This document shows, one piece after another, positions 5,930-6,722 of a stretch of 6,722 nt of DNA. The first letter of the stretch is position 1. The number at the start of each line of letters is the position of its first letter. Origin of the DNA: Pseudopedobacter sp045629485 (GTDB lineage: Bacteria > Bacteroidota > Bacteroidia > Sphingobacteriales > Sphingobacteriaceae); contig JAZQRF010000328.1 of the NCBI GenBank assembly GCA_045629485.1, positions 1-6,722 of the forward strand, read 5' to 3'. The position numbers were made by a program, and so were the translations under genes. The notes under the pieces were generated by a model. The model did not search any database. It was not told the origin of the DNA and worked only from the letters and a program-made list of their open reading frames with translations.

Positions 5930-6694
5930 TTAAGACAAAACAAATCTTCCTCCGTTAACAAAAATGGTTTCCCCAGTAATAAAATCAGAGTCGATAAGAA
6001 ACGCTACTGCTTTTACTACATCTTGAGGAGTTCCTCCACGACCTATAGGAACTGAATTGGCATATTGAGCCATCTTTTCTTTTCCCCAGCGCCTCTCCAT
6101 AACTTCTGTTTCTATATAATCAGGGGCAACAATATTTGCTGTAATACCTAAGGTCATTCCACGACGAGCGAAAGATCGTGTTAAACCCTGCATCCCAGAT
6201 TTGGCGGTACTATAAGCGATCCAGTCATCTTCTGCTTTACCTGAATAAGCCTGAATTGAAGAAATATTAATTATGCGCCCGAATCTTTGCTTCTCCATAA
6301 GATCAAAACAAGCTAGCGAACATAAATAAGCGCCTTTTAGATTTACATTTAAAACGCAATCCCACCACTGATCGTGAGATAATGATTGGGGACGAGGTGG
6401 TTCTGCTCTCGCATTGTTTATCAAAATATCAATGCGGCCGTATTGATCGAATATATCTTTCACCATCACATTAACCGATTCAACATCAGAGACATCAGCA
6501 CAAGCCACAAGAGCTTTTCCATTCATAGCCTCTATTTCAGCTACTACTCTGCTTGCTCTTTCCCTATCAACATCATTCACAAAAACAATTATACCCTGCT
6601 TAGCCAAATGAATAGCTAGTGCCCTACCAACTCCTTGTCCCGAGCCTGTAACCAAAGCTATATTTTCACTTAATTTTATATCGTTTTGAAGCAT
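5930..6694 (-). CDS. Short-chain dehydrogenase/reductase, probable sugar dehydrogenase
   Basis: A 254-residue classical SDR with a Rossmann fold, of typical length. The cofactor motif TGSGQGVG is at 16-23, and Asp41 just after the second strand (FVNDVD) favours NAD over NADP. Next come a conserved DV (67-68), NNAR (93-96) in place of the usual NNAG, and catalytic residues Asn118 (NVNLKG), Ser146 (INISS) and Tyr161/Lys165 (YSTAK). The C-terminal GRGGTPQDV (218-226) and ITGETIFVNGG (239-249) are also family-typical. There is no signal peptide, so it is cytoplasmic. An in-frame TAG (6721-6719) with no ATG between fixes the start at 6694. The adjacent lactonase, dehydratase and aldolase genes suggest that it oxidises an aldose to the lactone. 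Other roles are possible: oxidation of a 2-keto-3-deoxyaldonate, as in the L-fucose diketo route, or reduction of a uronate-derived keto acid. SDR family is sure; substrate is not. Confidence 0.9.
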   Translation of the reverse strand: MLQNDIKLSENIALVTGSGQGVGRALAIHLAKQGIIVFVNDVDRERASRVVAEIEAMNGKALVACADVSDVESVNVMVKDIFDQYGRIDILINNARAEPPRPQSLSHDQWWDCVLNVNLKGAYLCSLACFDLMEKQRFGRIINISSIQAYSGKAEDDWIAYSTAKSGMQGLTRSFARRGMTLGITANIVAPDYIETEVMERRWGKEKMAQYANSVPIGRGGTPQDVVKAVAFLIDSDFITGETIFVNGGRFVLS

Positions 6695-6722
6695 TTTAAA
6701 TCTCTGTTTATTAAAAAGCTAG
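6695..6722 (-). other. Leader of the dehydrogenase gene, window edge
   Basis: The 28 bases before the dehydrogenase ATG contain in-frame TAG (6721-6719) and an A/T-rich stretch with no clear Shine-Dalgarno (nearest purine run CAGAGA, 6706-6701). Too short to tell whether another operon gene lies upstream or whether the promoter is here. Confidence 0.4.

Overview
The window carries six genes, all on the minus strand and tightly packed, so they are read from the right end (6722) to the left end (1). The DNA is AT-rich. Start codons are ATG, in A/T-rich leaders without a convincing Shine-Dalgarno sequence. Together with the gene content, this suggests a member of the Bacteroidota, though that is an inference from style and not a taxonomic match.

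In transcription order: a short-chain dehydrogenase/reductase (6694-5930); a 134-base non-coding gap with two short inverted repeats (5929-5796); an enolase-superfamily sugar-acid dehydratase (5795-4611); a sodium:solute symporter overlapping it by 11 bases (4621-3077); a DapA/KDG-aldolase-family lyase starting 3 bases later (3073-2156); a seven-bladed-propeller lactonase of the 6-phosphogluconolactonase family (2127-1030); and the first 339 codons of a Tat-exported protein with a carbohydrate-binding-like beta-sandwich (1017-1), cut by the window edge. The five gaps or overlaps are 134, -11, +3, +28 and +12 bases, so the last five genes look like one transcription unit and the dehydrogenase probably belongs to it.

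The enzymes fit a non-phosphorylating oxidative route for a sugar: dehydrogenase (aldose to aldonolactone), lactonase (lactone to aldonate), dehydratase (aldonate to 2-keto-3-deoxyaldonate) and aldolase (cleavage to pyruvate plus an aldehyde), with the symporter for uptake and the exported protein perhaps acting on the polymer or glycoside outside the cytoplasm. No sugar kinase, regulator or aldehyde dehydrogenase is seen here. Family membership is well supported by motifs; the actual sugar is not determined by the sequence, and D-galactose, L-fucose, L-rhamnose, a pentose, or a directly imported aldonate all remain possible.

No RNA genes, mobile elements, CRISPR arrays or plus-strand genes were recognised.
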